This document shows, in pieces, positions 55,029 to 62,435 of a stretch of 64,000 bases of DNA. The notes below the pieces were generated by a model. It had not been told where the DNA came from and ran no database searches. It saw only the letters and a program-made list of their open reading frames with translations. Made by a program: the position numbers and the translations under genes. The DNA comes from Nitrincola sp048264025. Its GTDB lineage: Bacteria; Pseudomonadota; Gammaproteobacteria; Pseudomonadales; Balneatricaceae. The stretch lies in the NCBI RefSeq assembly GCF_048264025.1, contig NZ_JBLXDN010000019.1, positions 1 through 64,000 of the forward strand, read 5' to 3'. The number at the start of each line of letters is the position of its first letter. Within the stretch, counting starts at the first letter, position 1.

Positions 55029-55067
55029 CAGCACCCATCCTAACGATTGTGTTAGCGATGGGCGCTG
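55029..55067. terminator. Hairpin between convergent sdaA and gbdR
   Basis: An extended stem (CAGCACCCATC with one mismatch against GATGGGCGCTG, then CTAAC/GTTAG) encloses a six-base loop. It is usable from both sides. The plus-strand side is followed by a T-rich stretch with interruptions. Confidence 0.65.
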
Positions 55068-55078
55068 TTGGTATTGTT

Positions 55079-56245
55079 TCAGTGCAGCAGAATACTGGCA
55101 AAAGTCGGTTCGTCGCGAGCCTGGGCCAGGGCTTTCATCGCGGCTGAAACTCTGACTTCAGGTGCCGGTGGTTGACCTGTAGCACCTGCAGCCAGCTCCG
55201 GTGGCAGTTTCTGACTGTGCAGCACTGGATTGAGTGGACGATGGTTGGTCATTCCCAGGCGTTCTTCACGTGGAGGTAGACCAAAATATTCACGGTAGCA
55301 TTTGGAAAAATGCGGTGTGGACGCAAATCCGCAAGCGGAAGCCACCTCAATAATGGATAAGCCACTTTGCTTCAGCAATTGTCTAGCCCGAACCAGACGT
55401 AACTTCAGGTAATAACGTGAGGGCGAACAGCTCAGGTATTTCTGAAACAGCCGTTCCAGTTGGCGACGTGACAGGCTGGCATAGCTGGCCAGTTCATCCA
55501 GCGTCAGCAACTCTTCCAGGTTGGATTCCATCAGTGCAACGATTTCCAGAAGCTTCGGTTGGGTGGAACCCAAAACATGCTTGAGTGGCACGCGTTGCTG
55601 GTCCTGCTCATTACGCACACGGTCATAAATGAACATGTCCGAGATGCCTGCTGACAGGTCTTTGCCATGCTCACGGGCGATCAGGTTCAGCATCATATCC
55701 AGAGGCGCGGTGCCCCCTGATGACGTCATACGGTCTCTGTCTATACTGAACAGCCGTGATGACAATTCAACCTTAGGAAAGGCCTCTTTCAACGAGGCAA
55801 TACACTCCCAGTGAATACTCGCTTCGTAGTGATCCAGTAAGCCCGCTTGCGCCAATACCCAACTACCGGTACAGATGGCTCCCAGCTTGCGGTGCAGACG
55901 TGCTTGCTGCTGTAACCAGGCAAAATGTTCCCGTGAAGCACTGTGCTGAGCAGCATAACCACCACAGACGATGACGATATCCAGTGCCAGCATCTCTTCC
56001 ATCGGGGTATCGGGTGTAACAGTGAGTCCATCACTGGCCTGGACTTGATGGCCACCTGGTGTCAGGGTAAACCATTGATAGAGTTCAGAGCCGGACAGTT
56101 GATTGGCCATGCGCAGGGGTTCTATCGCTGACGCGAGCGAAATCAGAGTAAAGTTATTCATCAACAAAAAGCCAATAGTCACTGGCTTTTTAGCGAGATT
56201 GACAGATTTGGACAGCGGAGCTGCACCCTTGGGGGTAAAAGACAT
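55079..56245 (-). CDS. gbdR: GbdR-like AraC family regulator of glycine betaine catabolism
   Basis: A 388-residue activator with an N-terminal DJ-1/PfpI-like (class I amidotransferase) ligand domain (about 20-190, GFLLMNNFTLISLASAIEPLRMANQL and IVVCGG-type core) and a C-terminal AraC HTH pair (LASYASLSRRQLERLFQKYLSCSPSRYY, then IIEVASACGFASTPHFSKCYREYFG). In Pseudomonas GbdR senses betaine and dimethylglycine and activates gbc, dgc and sox genes. The ATG was chosen with GGAG eight bases ahead; two further ATGs lie within ten codons upstream. A TGTCGCAAAT site in its own promoter suggests autoregulation. Confidence 0.88.
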   Translation of the reverse strand: MSFTPKGAAPLSKSVNLAKKPVTIGFLLMNNFTLISLASAIEPLRMANQLSGSELYQWFTLTPGGHQVQASDGLTVTPDTPMEEMLALDIVIVCGGYAAQHSASREHFAWLQQQARLHRKLGAICTGSWVLAQAGLLDHYEASIHWECIASLKEAFPKVELSSRLFSIDRDRMTSSGGTAPLDMMLNLIAREHGKDLSAGISDMFIYDRVRNEQDQQRVPLKHVLGSTQPKLLEIVALMESNLEELLTLDELASYASLSRRQLERLFQKYLSCSPSRYYLKLRLVRARQLLKQSGLSIIEVASACGFASTPHFSKCYREYFGLPPREERLGMTNHRPLNPVLHSQKLPPELAAGATGQPPAPEVRVSAAMKALAQARDEPTFASILLH

Positions 56246-56357
56246 TGACATAACTCCAGGTTGTGTTGTCAGCATTGCACTTCGGATAGGTCATCCGAGT
56301 GTCGGACATGTTATTTTTATAATGGCGGGCATACGATCAGTATGCACAGAACCTCGA

Positions 56358-56409
56358 TGTCGTTTTCGGGCACGTTCAAGCCTAAATGTAATGCAAATGT
56401 CGCAAATAG
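56358..56409. promoter_or_regulatory. Candidate GbdR operator between gbdR and a divergent LysR gene
   Basis: TGTCGTTTTC at 56358 and TGTCGCAAAT at 56398 are 40 bases apart, close to the 42-base spacing before gbcB, and the second is identical to the repeats before glyA. The site lies about 115-165 bases from the gbdR start and 95-145 bases from the divergent LysR start. Confidence 0.5.
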
Positions 56410-56501
56410 GCATGTAATTTTTATGTTTCACACATAAAATAACTATTGCCATACAGCAATAATAAATCATGTAAGATCTAACGCCTTGATAAGGATTCAT
56501 A

Positions 56502-57386
56502 ATGAATCATTGGGACAGGATAGAAGCTTTTACCGAAGTGGTCAGGTTAGGCACCTTTTCTGCTGCTGCCAGGCATCTGAATGTATCGGCATCACATATT
56601 AGCCGGCTGGTAGTAAAGCTGGAACAGCAGCTAGGTACGCAGCTGCTTTATCGTACCACGCGAAAGATCAGATTGACGGATGCCGGGCGGCTCTACTACG
56701 AGCACTGCAAACACCTGTTTGAGGGCTTCAGAGAGGCCGAGTCGGCAATCAATGATTTACAGAGCAGTCCTCGTGGTGTGTTGAAAATAACTGCCGGTTA
56801 TACCTTTGGTGAGCGTTATATCGCGCCTTTGATCAATGCGTTTATGCTACTGCACCCTCAACTGGAGGTACGCCTGCATCTGACTAATCGCCGCGTGGAT
56901 CTGATCGAAGAGGGTTATGATCTGGCAATACGCATAGGTCCTATGGAGGATTCATCGCTGATTGCGCGCCGCCTCTGGACACGAGAGGAGATGGTCGTGG
57001 CATCACCGGCTTATCTTGCAGAGCAAGGAGTGCCTTTGACCCTGATGGACCTGTCAAGGCACCAGTGTTTGATTGGATCACGGGATCGCTGGCTGTTTTT
57101 GGATCAGGGTACACGACGGGAGATGCGTGTGCAGGGACGTTTACATGCTAACTCCGGTATCGTCTTATTGGATGCGGCGTTAAAGGGTATGGGGTTAGTG
57201 CAGTTGCCTGCCTATTATATTGCAGAGTACCTGGAGAAAGGCGAGTTGGTGCCGGTGCTGCAGGATTTTGCTTTTAAAGACTCGGCCATCTGGGTGGTTT
57301 ATCCCCAGCACCGTCATTTGTCCTCCAAGGTGCGTATGTTTATCGATTTTTTAGTTGAGGAAATAGAACAGAGTCATGGCATCTAA
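56502..57386 (+). CDS. LysR-type transcriptional regulator
   Basis: A 294-residue regulator of the CrgA-like branch. The HTH spans residues about 5-62 (GTFSAAARHLNVSASHISRLVVKLEQ), followed by a substrate-binding domain with VDLIEEGYDLAIRIG. It is divergent from gbdR and overlaps the next gene by 11 bases, so it is co-transcribed with the G3E GTPase and possibly the formaldehyde genes. Target and inducer are unknown; local control of formaldehyde oxidation is a reasonable guess. Confidence 0.88.
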   Translation: MNHWDRIEAFTEVVRLGTFSAAARHLNVSASHISRLVVKLEQQLGTQLLYRTTRKIRLTDAGRLYYEHCKHLFEGFREAESAINDLQSSPRGVLKITAGYTFGERYIAPLINAFMLLHPQLEVRLHLTNRRVDLIEEGYDLAIRIGPMEDSSLIARRLWTREEMVVASPAYLAEQGVPLTLMDLSRHQCLIGSRDRWLFLDQGTRREMRVQGRLHANSGIVLLDAALKGMGLVQLPAYYIAEYLEKGELVPVLQDFAFKDSAIWVVYPQHRHLSSKVRMFIDFLVEEIEQSHGI

Positions 57387-58422
57387 AATAGCGACGCACC
57401 TGATTACCGGGTTTCTCGGCAGTGGTAAAACCACAGCGATCAAAGCCCTGATCGCGCAAAAGCCGCAAGATGAGAACTGGGCCATAATTGTCAATGAGTT
57501 TGGTCAGGTGGGTGTAGACCCCATGGCAATTGAGACCCGTGATGATCTGCAATTGACCCCTTTGGTTGGTGGCTGTGTCTGCTGCCAGCTTGGTAGTGAA
57601 CTGCATGCCAGTCTGAAAACGCTGTTGGAGACGCAGCATTTTGATCGTTTACTGATCGAACCCACCGGCATGGGGCATCCTGCCGGTATCCTGGATACCC
57701 TGCGAAAGCCCTTTTTTAAGCCGCACCTGGATCTGCGCGCGGTTATCTGCCTGGTTGATCCGCGCCAATTGGCTGATGCAGCGCTGATTCAGGACCAAAC
57801 CTTTCTCGATCAGATCAATATGGCCGATGTAGTGATTGCCAATAAAGCTGACCTGGCCACAGATGAGGATTTAAAGGCTCTGGAAAGTATGGTTCTGTCG
57901 CTCTATCCACCCAAGCAACACTACCTGACCGCCTGCCAGGGTAATTTTGATTTAGCGTTACTGGACTGTGTCCGTGATGGTCTGTTTCAGGCGGTGTTTC
58001 CGACTTCACACCTGAGTCATGATACTCACCAGCATGAGCCACATCATCACCATTCAGATCCAGTAACACTAACGCCGCCACAACCAGAGCCCTGTCAACC
58101 CGTGCGTCAAATGAGTGAAGGTCTGGGGCGGGTTAGCTGTGGCTGGATTTTTCATCCGGAGGATATTTTCCCCTTCGATGAGCTGGAAACGCTGCTGGCT
58201 GGCATTGAAGGGGTTGAGCGGATTAAAGGCGCATTTCGCCTGGGGTTACCCTGGGTGTTTATCAATCGTGTCGGTGCTGAAATGGACTATGATCATATCA
58301 GTTACCGGCGTGATTCTCGGGTGGAAATCATTGCCCGTCAGCCGCTGGACTGGGATGCGATAGAGCGTGAGTTGATCCAGTTGACCCAGATTGGGGTTAA
58401 TTCACCCTATCGGGACCTTTAG
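57376..58422 (+). CDS. G3E-family GTPase (CobW/YjiA type) with His-rich linker
   Basis: A 348-residue metal-handling GTPase. Walker A is GFLGSGKTT (residues about 11-19), the metal-binding CxCC motif lies in GGCVCCQLG, and the guanine motif NKADL near 157. Between the GTPase and the C-terminal CobW_C domain there is a His-rich stretch (about 212-230, with HQHEPHHHH), typical of zinc, nickel or cobalt chaperones. It precedes the gene for the zinc enzyme FrmA by 118 bases, so delivery of zinc to FrmA is a testable idea. It is coupled to the LysR gene upstream. Confidence 0.9.
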   Translation: MASKIATHLITGFLGSGKTTAIKALIAQKPQDENWAIIVNEFGQVGVDPMAIETRDDLQLTPLVGGCVCCQLGSELHASLKTLLETQHFDRLLIEPTGMGHPAGILDTLRKPFFKPHLDLRAVICLVDPRQLADAALIQDQTFLDQINMADVVIANKADLATDEDLKALESMVLSLYPPKQHYLTACQGNFDLALLDCVRDGLFQAVFPTSHLSHDTHQHEPHHHHSDPVTLTPPQPEPCQPVRQMSEGLGRVSCGWIFHPEDIFPFDELETLLAGIEGVERIKGAFRLGLPWVFINRVGAEMDYDHISYRRDSRVEIIARQPLDWDAIERELIQLTQIGVNSPYRDL

Positions 58423-58429
58423 TCAATAA

Positions 58430-58500
58430 GTGATTGTTTCAGTATGGCAAGAGTCATTTTCAACTGAAGCTGCAATCACTGTGCTGTGAAAATTTATAAT
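58430..58500 (+). promoter_or_regulatory. Promoter region of frmA with inverted repeat
   Basis: A perfect -10 hexamer TATAAT lies at 58495-58500, 40 bases before the frmA start, with no strong -35 box at the right distance. The inverted repeat AGTGATTG (58430) / CAATCACT (58473) overlaps the expected -35 position, suggesting an operator or activator site. Confidence 0.5.
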
Positions 58501-58540
58501 GGCGCGCAATCGATAACGATAATGAAATACTGGAGGCAAC

Positions 58541-59659
58541 ATGGAAATGATCAAAACGCGTGCAGCGGTCGCTTGGGGACCGGGGCAGCCCCTGAGTATT
58601 GAAGAAGTGGATCTGATGCCACCGCAAAAAGGTGAAGTGCTGGTACGTATTGTCGCGACCGGTGTGTGTCATACCGATGCCTTTACTCTGTCAGGCGAAG
58701 ACCCTGAAGGCATTTTTCCGGCCATTCTGGGGCATGAAGGCGCCGGTATTGTTGAAGCGGTAGGCGAGGGCGTCACCAGTGTTGAGGTCGGCGATCATGT
58801 GATTCCGCTGTACACCGCTGAATGTGGCAAATGTAAATTTTGTCTGTCGGGTAAAACCAACCTGTGCCAATCGGTTCGTGCTACCCAGGGCAAGGGTTTG
58901 ATGCCGGATGGCACCACCCGTTTTTATAAAGATGGTAAGCCTATCTTTCACTACATGGGTACTTCGACCTTTGCCGAGCGCACGGTAGTAGCAGAAGTTT
59001 CTCTGGCGAAAATTGACAAAGCTGCACCGCTGGAAAAAGTCTGCCTGCTGGGCTGTGGTGTCACCACCGGTATGGGCGCTGTAACCAATACCGCCAAGGT
59101 CAAGGAAGGCGACACAGTCGCGGTGTTCGGATTGGGCGGCATAGGTCTGGCGGTCATCATTGGTGCGGTAATGGCCAAAGCCGGTCGAATCATTGCCATA
59201 GATCTGAACGAAGACAAGTTTGAGATAGCCAAAAAACTCGGTGCCACCGACTGTGTCAATCCGAGCAAACATGACAAGCCTATTCAGGATGTGATTGTTG
59301 AAATGACCGATGGCGGTGTCGATTACTCCTTTGAGTGTATCGGTAACGTTAACGTCATGCGTGCGGCCCTGGAGTGTTGCCACAAAGGCTGGGGCGAGTC
59401 GGTTATTATCGGTGTAGCCGGTGCCGGGCAGGAAATATCCACCCGTCCCTTCCAGTTGGTCACCGGCCGGGTATGGCGCGGCAGTGCCTTTGGTGGTGTG
59501 AAAGGCCGTTCTGAGTTGCCGGGTTATGTTGAGCGTTTTATGCAGGGTGAGTATGAGTTGGATACCTTTATCACTCATACCATGCCTCTGGAACAGATCA
59601 ATGAAGCCTTTGAGCTGATGCATGCGGGTAAATCCATCCGCAGCGTGGTGCATTACTGA
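58541..59659 (+). CDS. frmA: S-(hydroxymethyl)glutathione dehydrogenase / class III alcohol dehydrogenase
   Basis: A 372-residue zinc enzyme that oxidises the glutathione adduct of formaldehyde with NAD. The catalytic zinc ligands are Cys in ATGVCHTDAF, His-Glu in GHEGAGIV and a Cys in LGCGVTTG. Structural zinc cysteines lie in ECGKCKFCLSGKTNLC, and the NAD motif is VFGLGGIGLAVI. A GGAGG box lies four bases before the ATG; the ATG two codons on is also possible. It handles formaldehyde made by betaine demethylation. Next gene is its partner hydrolase. Confidence 0.95.
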   Translation: MEMIKTRAAVAWGPGQPLSIEEVDLMPPQKGEVLVRIVATGVCHTDAFTLSGEDPEGIFPAILGHEGAGIVEAVGEGVTSVEVGDHVIPLYTAECGKCKFCLSGKTNLCQSVRATQGKGLMPDGTTRFYKDGKPIFHYMGTSTFAERTVVAEVSLAKIDKAAPLEKVCLLGCGVTTGMGAVTNTAKVKEGDTVAVFGLGGIGLAVIIGAVMAKAGRIIAIDLNEDKFEIAKKLGATDCVNPSKHDKPIQDVIVEMTDGGVDYSFECIGNVNVMRAALECCHKGWGESVIIGVAGAGQEISTRPFQLVTGRVWRGSAFGGVKGRSELPGYVERFMQGEYELDTFITHTMPLEQINEAFELMHAGKSIRSVVHY

Positions 59660-59729
59660 TCTCGATGCCGTCTCCAGCCAAGGGTTGCTTTGGCTGGGTT
59701 ATCTTCACTCAACAACCACAGGATGTAAT

Positions 59730-60593
59730 ATGACTGATAGGCTTGATGAATCACTGGAGTTACTCAGCAGTGTGGTCTGTTTTGGTGGCCAGCAGAATCA
59801 ATATCAACACCACTCCGCAGTACTGAATTGTACGATGCAGTTTAGTGTGTTTCTGCCCCCTCAGGCTGAACGCCATCCGGTACCTGCACTTTACTGGCTA
59901 TCTGGGCTGACCTGTACAGATCAGAACTTTGCTACCAAAGCCGGGGCGCAGCGGGTAGCCGCTGAGCTGGGTATGGCGCTGATCATGCCCGACACCAGTC
60001 CGCGGGGCGAAGGAGTGCCTGACGATGAAGCGGGTGCCTATGACTTTGGCCTGGGTGCCGGGTTTTATGTCAATGCTACTGAGGCGCCTTGGGCAACACA
60101 TTACCGCATGTATGATTATATTCTGACGGAGTTGCCCGAACTGCTTGAAGGACTGATGCCCTTGACTGAGTTGCGTGCTATCAGTGGTCATTCCATGGGT
60201 GGTCACGGCGCACTGATGCTGGCGCTACGTAATGCAGGGCGCTTTACCTCCGCCAGCGCCTTTTCACCGATAGTGAATCCCAGCGAATGTCCCTGGGGGC
60301 AGAAAGCCTTCGGCGCTTACCTGGGCAGTGATCAGTCCAGTTGGAAAACCTATGATAGCGTCGAGCTTATCCGCAGTGGTGCAACGCCGCTACCCTTGTT
60401 GGTAGATCAGGGCAGTGCCGATAACTTTTTGGATGAGCAGCTAAAAACTGATCGGTTGATTGCGGTGTGTGAGGCGATGGGCTTCCCGGCTGAGATACGC
60501 TACCAGCCAGGTTATGATCATAGCTATTACTTTATCGCCAGCTTTATCGAATCGCATCTGCGTTTTCATGCCAAACACCTTGGGCTGCGCTGA
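59730..60593 (+). CDS. frmB: S-formylglutathione hydrolase
   Basis: A 287-residue serine esterase that splits S-formylglutathione to formate and glutathione. The nucleophile elbow is GHSMGGHGAL (about residue 154), Asp in LLVDQGSADNFLDEQ and His in GYDHSYYFIASFI. The early LSGLTCTDQNFATKAGAQRVA is typical. The start with AGGA nine bases ahead was used; in-frame sequence upstream reads over the end of frmA. Its TGA stop touches the stop of the convergent gene. Confidence 0.95.
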   Translation: MTDRLDESLELLSSVVCFGGQQNQYQHHSAVLNCTMQFSVFLPPQAERHPVPALYWLSGLTCTDQNFATKAGAQRVAAELGMALIMPDTSPRGEGVPDDEAGAYDFGLGAGFYVNATEAPWATHYRMYDYILTELPELLEGLMPLTELRAISGHSMGGHGALMLALRNAGRFTSASAFSPIVNPSECPWGQKAFGAYLGSDQSSWKTYDSVELIRSGATPLPLLVDQGSADNFLDEQLKTDRLIAVCEAMGFPAEIRYQPGYDHSYYFIASFIESHLRFHAKHLGLR

Positions 60594-61727
60594 TTAGTCG
60601 ACCTGACGAAAGGGCAATCCTTCACGCAACTGGGCTTGATAGAGTCGCAGTTGCGTGGCCTCCTGAGCCACAAAATCCTCTACGGCGTTGCGCAACCCCG
60701 GGTGTTCTATGTGGTGTACCGACCAGGTAGGCACCGGCTCAAAACCACGGGCAATTTTGTGCTCTCCCTGTGCACCTGGATCAAAGCGCTCAAGTCCTTC
60801 CGCGATGGCATAGTCGATGCCCTGATAATAGCAGGTTTCAAAATGCAGACTGTCGAAGGCTTCGGTACAACCCCAGTAACGGCCATACAGAGTGCTACTA
60901 TCACGAAAAAATAGCGCCCCAGCGAGCGTTTTGTCACCCTGGCGGGCAAAACAGAACATAAGCTTGTCAGCGAGTGATTGGCGTAGCTGCTCAAAAAAGG
61001 CTCGAGTCAGATAGCCACGACGGCCACGTTTGAGGTGGGTCATTTGGTAAAAAGTCCAGAAGTGTTGCATATCCTGATCGGTCAGATCCTTGCCACTGAC
61101 CCAGTCGTGCTCAATGCCTTGATCTTGTACTTTCTGACGTTCCTTGCGTAAATTTTTACGTTTGCGTGAGCTGAAATGGCTGAGGTAATCGTCAAAGCTG
61201 TGATAGCCGCGGTTAAACCAGTGGTATTGCAGACCCATGCGAGCGGAACAACCCTCTGCCGCAAAGGTTGATCGCAGTGAATCGGTGATAAATAAACCGT
61301 GCCAACTACTTGCTGTAATTTGTTGTCCTAGCTGGCGGATACCGGCATAAAAAGCCTGACAGGCTTCGGTGTCTGGTAGTTGACAGCCATATCTGGGCCC
61401 TTGTGCCGGTGTATAGGGTATAGCGGTTACCAGCTTGGGGTAATAGTCCAGCCCGTTGCGCTCCCAGGCATCCGCCCAGCTCCAGTCAAACACATACTCA
61501 CCGTAAGAGTGGTCTTTGATGTACAGGGGCATTACCCCGATCACCTCATCACCGCGTAACAGCTGCATATGCATGGGTTGCCAGCCAGTAGCCGCTGATA
61601 CCGAGCCTGAGTCTTCCAGCGCCTTGAGAAAAGCGTGCTGGATAAACGGGTAGTCGGTGTTGCAAAGCGCGTCCCAGGTGCTGGCGGGTATCTTGTCTAT
61701 ACTGTCGCAAAAGCGTATTTGATACAT
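60594..61727 (-). CDS. FemAB-like N-acyltransferase (PF04339, former DUF482)
   Basis: A 377-residue protein of the GNAT-like FemAB/peptidoglycan-type family. Key stretches are FIQHAFLKALEDSGS, YVFDWSWADAWERNGLDYYPKLV, HFSSRKRKNLRKERQK, and FFRDSSTLYGRYWG followed by HFETCYYQGIDYAIAEGL. The exact substrate is unknown. It is convergent with frmB, and the two stop codons are directly adjacent with no bases between. Confidence 0.85.
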   Translation of the reverse strand: MYQIRFCDSIDKIPASTWDALCNTDYPFIQHAFLKALEDSGSVSAATGWQPMHMQLLRGDEVIGVMPLYIKDHSYGEYVFDWSWADAWERNGLDYYPKLVTAIPYTPAQGPRYGCQLPDTEACQAFYAGIRQLGQQITASSWHGLFITDSLRSTFAAEGCSARMGLQYHWFNRGYHSFDDYLSHFSSRKRKNLRKERQKVQDQGIEHDWVSGKDLTDQDMQHFWTFYQMTHLKRGRRGYLTRAFFEQLRQSLADKLMFCFARQGDKTLAGALFFRDSSTLYGRYWGCTEAFDSLHFETCYYQGIDYAIAEGLERFDPGAQGEHKIARGFEPVPTWSVHHIEHPGLRNAVEDFVAQEATQLRLYQAQLREGLPFRQVD

Positions 61728-61813
61728 GATGTTCTGTCTGGTTTAGTGTAAAAAGTGAATCTAACGAACGCTATACGCTTTAATCCGGCCTTTTATATCA
61801 TAAGGAGAGTCCA

Positions 61814-62260
61814 ATGGACGAACTGGAACTTGAATTTGAACTCCATCCACGCTTGCAGGCTGATACCTGGGTGCTGGGTGATTTTCCCCTGTGCCGCTTG
61901 TTACTCATGAACGATGCCAACTATCCCTGGTTTATTCTGGTGCCGCGCCGCGCAGGTGTTACCGAAGTCTATCACTTGTCAGCCTTGGAGCGCGCCCAGT
62001 TGATTGAAGAATCGTCAGCCTTGAGTGAGACCCTGGCCGACTTGTTTATGGCACGCAAGATGAATGTGGCCGCATTGGGTAACATGGTATCGCAGCTGCA
62101 TCTGCATCATGTTGTGCGCTACGAAGATGATATCGCCTGGCCAGGACCTGTCTGGGGAGTTGCTGAGGCTCGACCCTATACAGCCGAGCAGGCAGAGGAA
62201 ATTAGTCGGAAACTTGAAGTGCTGTTGGATGGCGAGCTGGCATTCAAATTGGCAAACTAG
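61814..62260 (+). CDS. HIT-domain protein
   Basis: A 148-residue histidine-triad protein, a nucleotide hydrolase or transferase family. The triad region reads NMVSQLHLHHVVRYEDDIAWPGPVWG, where the usual third histidine-flanking Val is His. N-terminal LLMNDANYPWFILVPRR is typical of this gammaproteobacterial group. An AAGGAGAG box precedes the ATG. It is divergent from the FemAB-like gene. Confidence 0.9.
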   Translation: MDELELEFELHPRLQADTWVLGDFPLCRLLLMNDANYPWFILVPRRAGVTEVYHLSALERAQLIEESSALSETLADLFMARKMNVAALGNMVSQLHLHHVVRYEDDIAWPGPVWGVAEARPYTAEQAEEISRKLEVLLDGELAFKLAN

Positions 62261-62278
62261 CACTTCGTGTGCTGTTTT
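62259..62278 (+). terminator. Short terminator after the HIT gene
   Basis: AGCAC / GTGCT stem with a five-base loop begins in the HIT stop codon and is followed by GTTTT. It is small but correctly placed. Confidence 0.5.
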
Positions 62279-62435
62279 GATCTTAGCGTAACTAACTCTA
62301 TAGCTTAAAATTTTTTAAGGTTTTGTTGTCTGGTTACCTTGTAAATTATCTGAATAATTAGATAGTCTTGTTGAAATCCTTCAAAACCGGATGGGTATTC
62401 CCTTGGCTCATCGGTCAGAACCTAAGGAGAGTGTT

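Noticed and set aside
58691..59653. A 320-residue minus-strand frame
   Set aside because: It is wholly antisense to frmA, whose catalytic and zinc motifs are all intact, and it has no recognisable motif.
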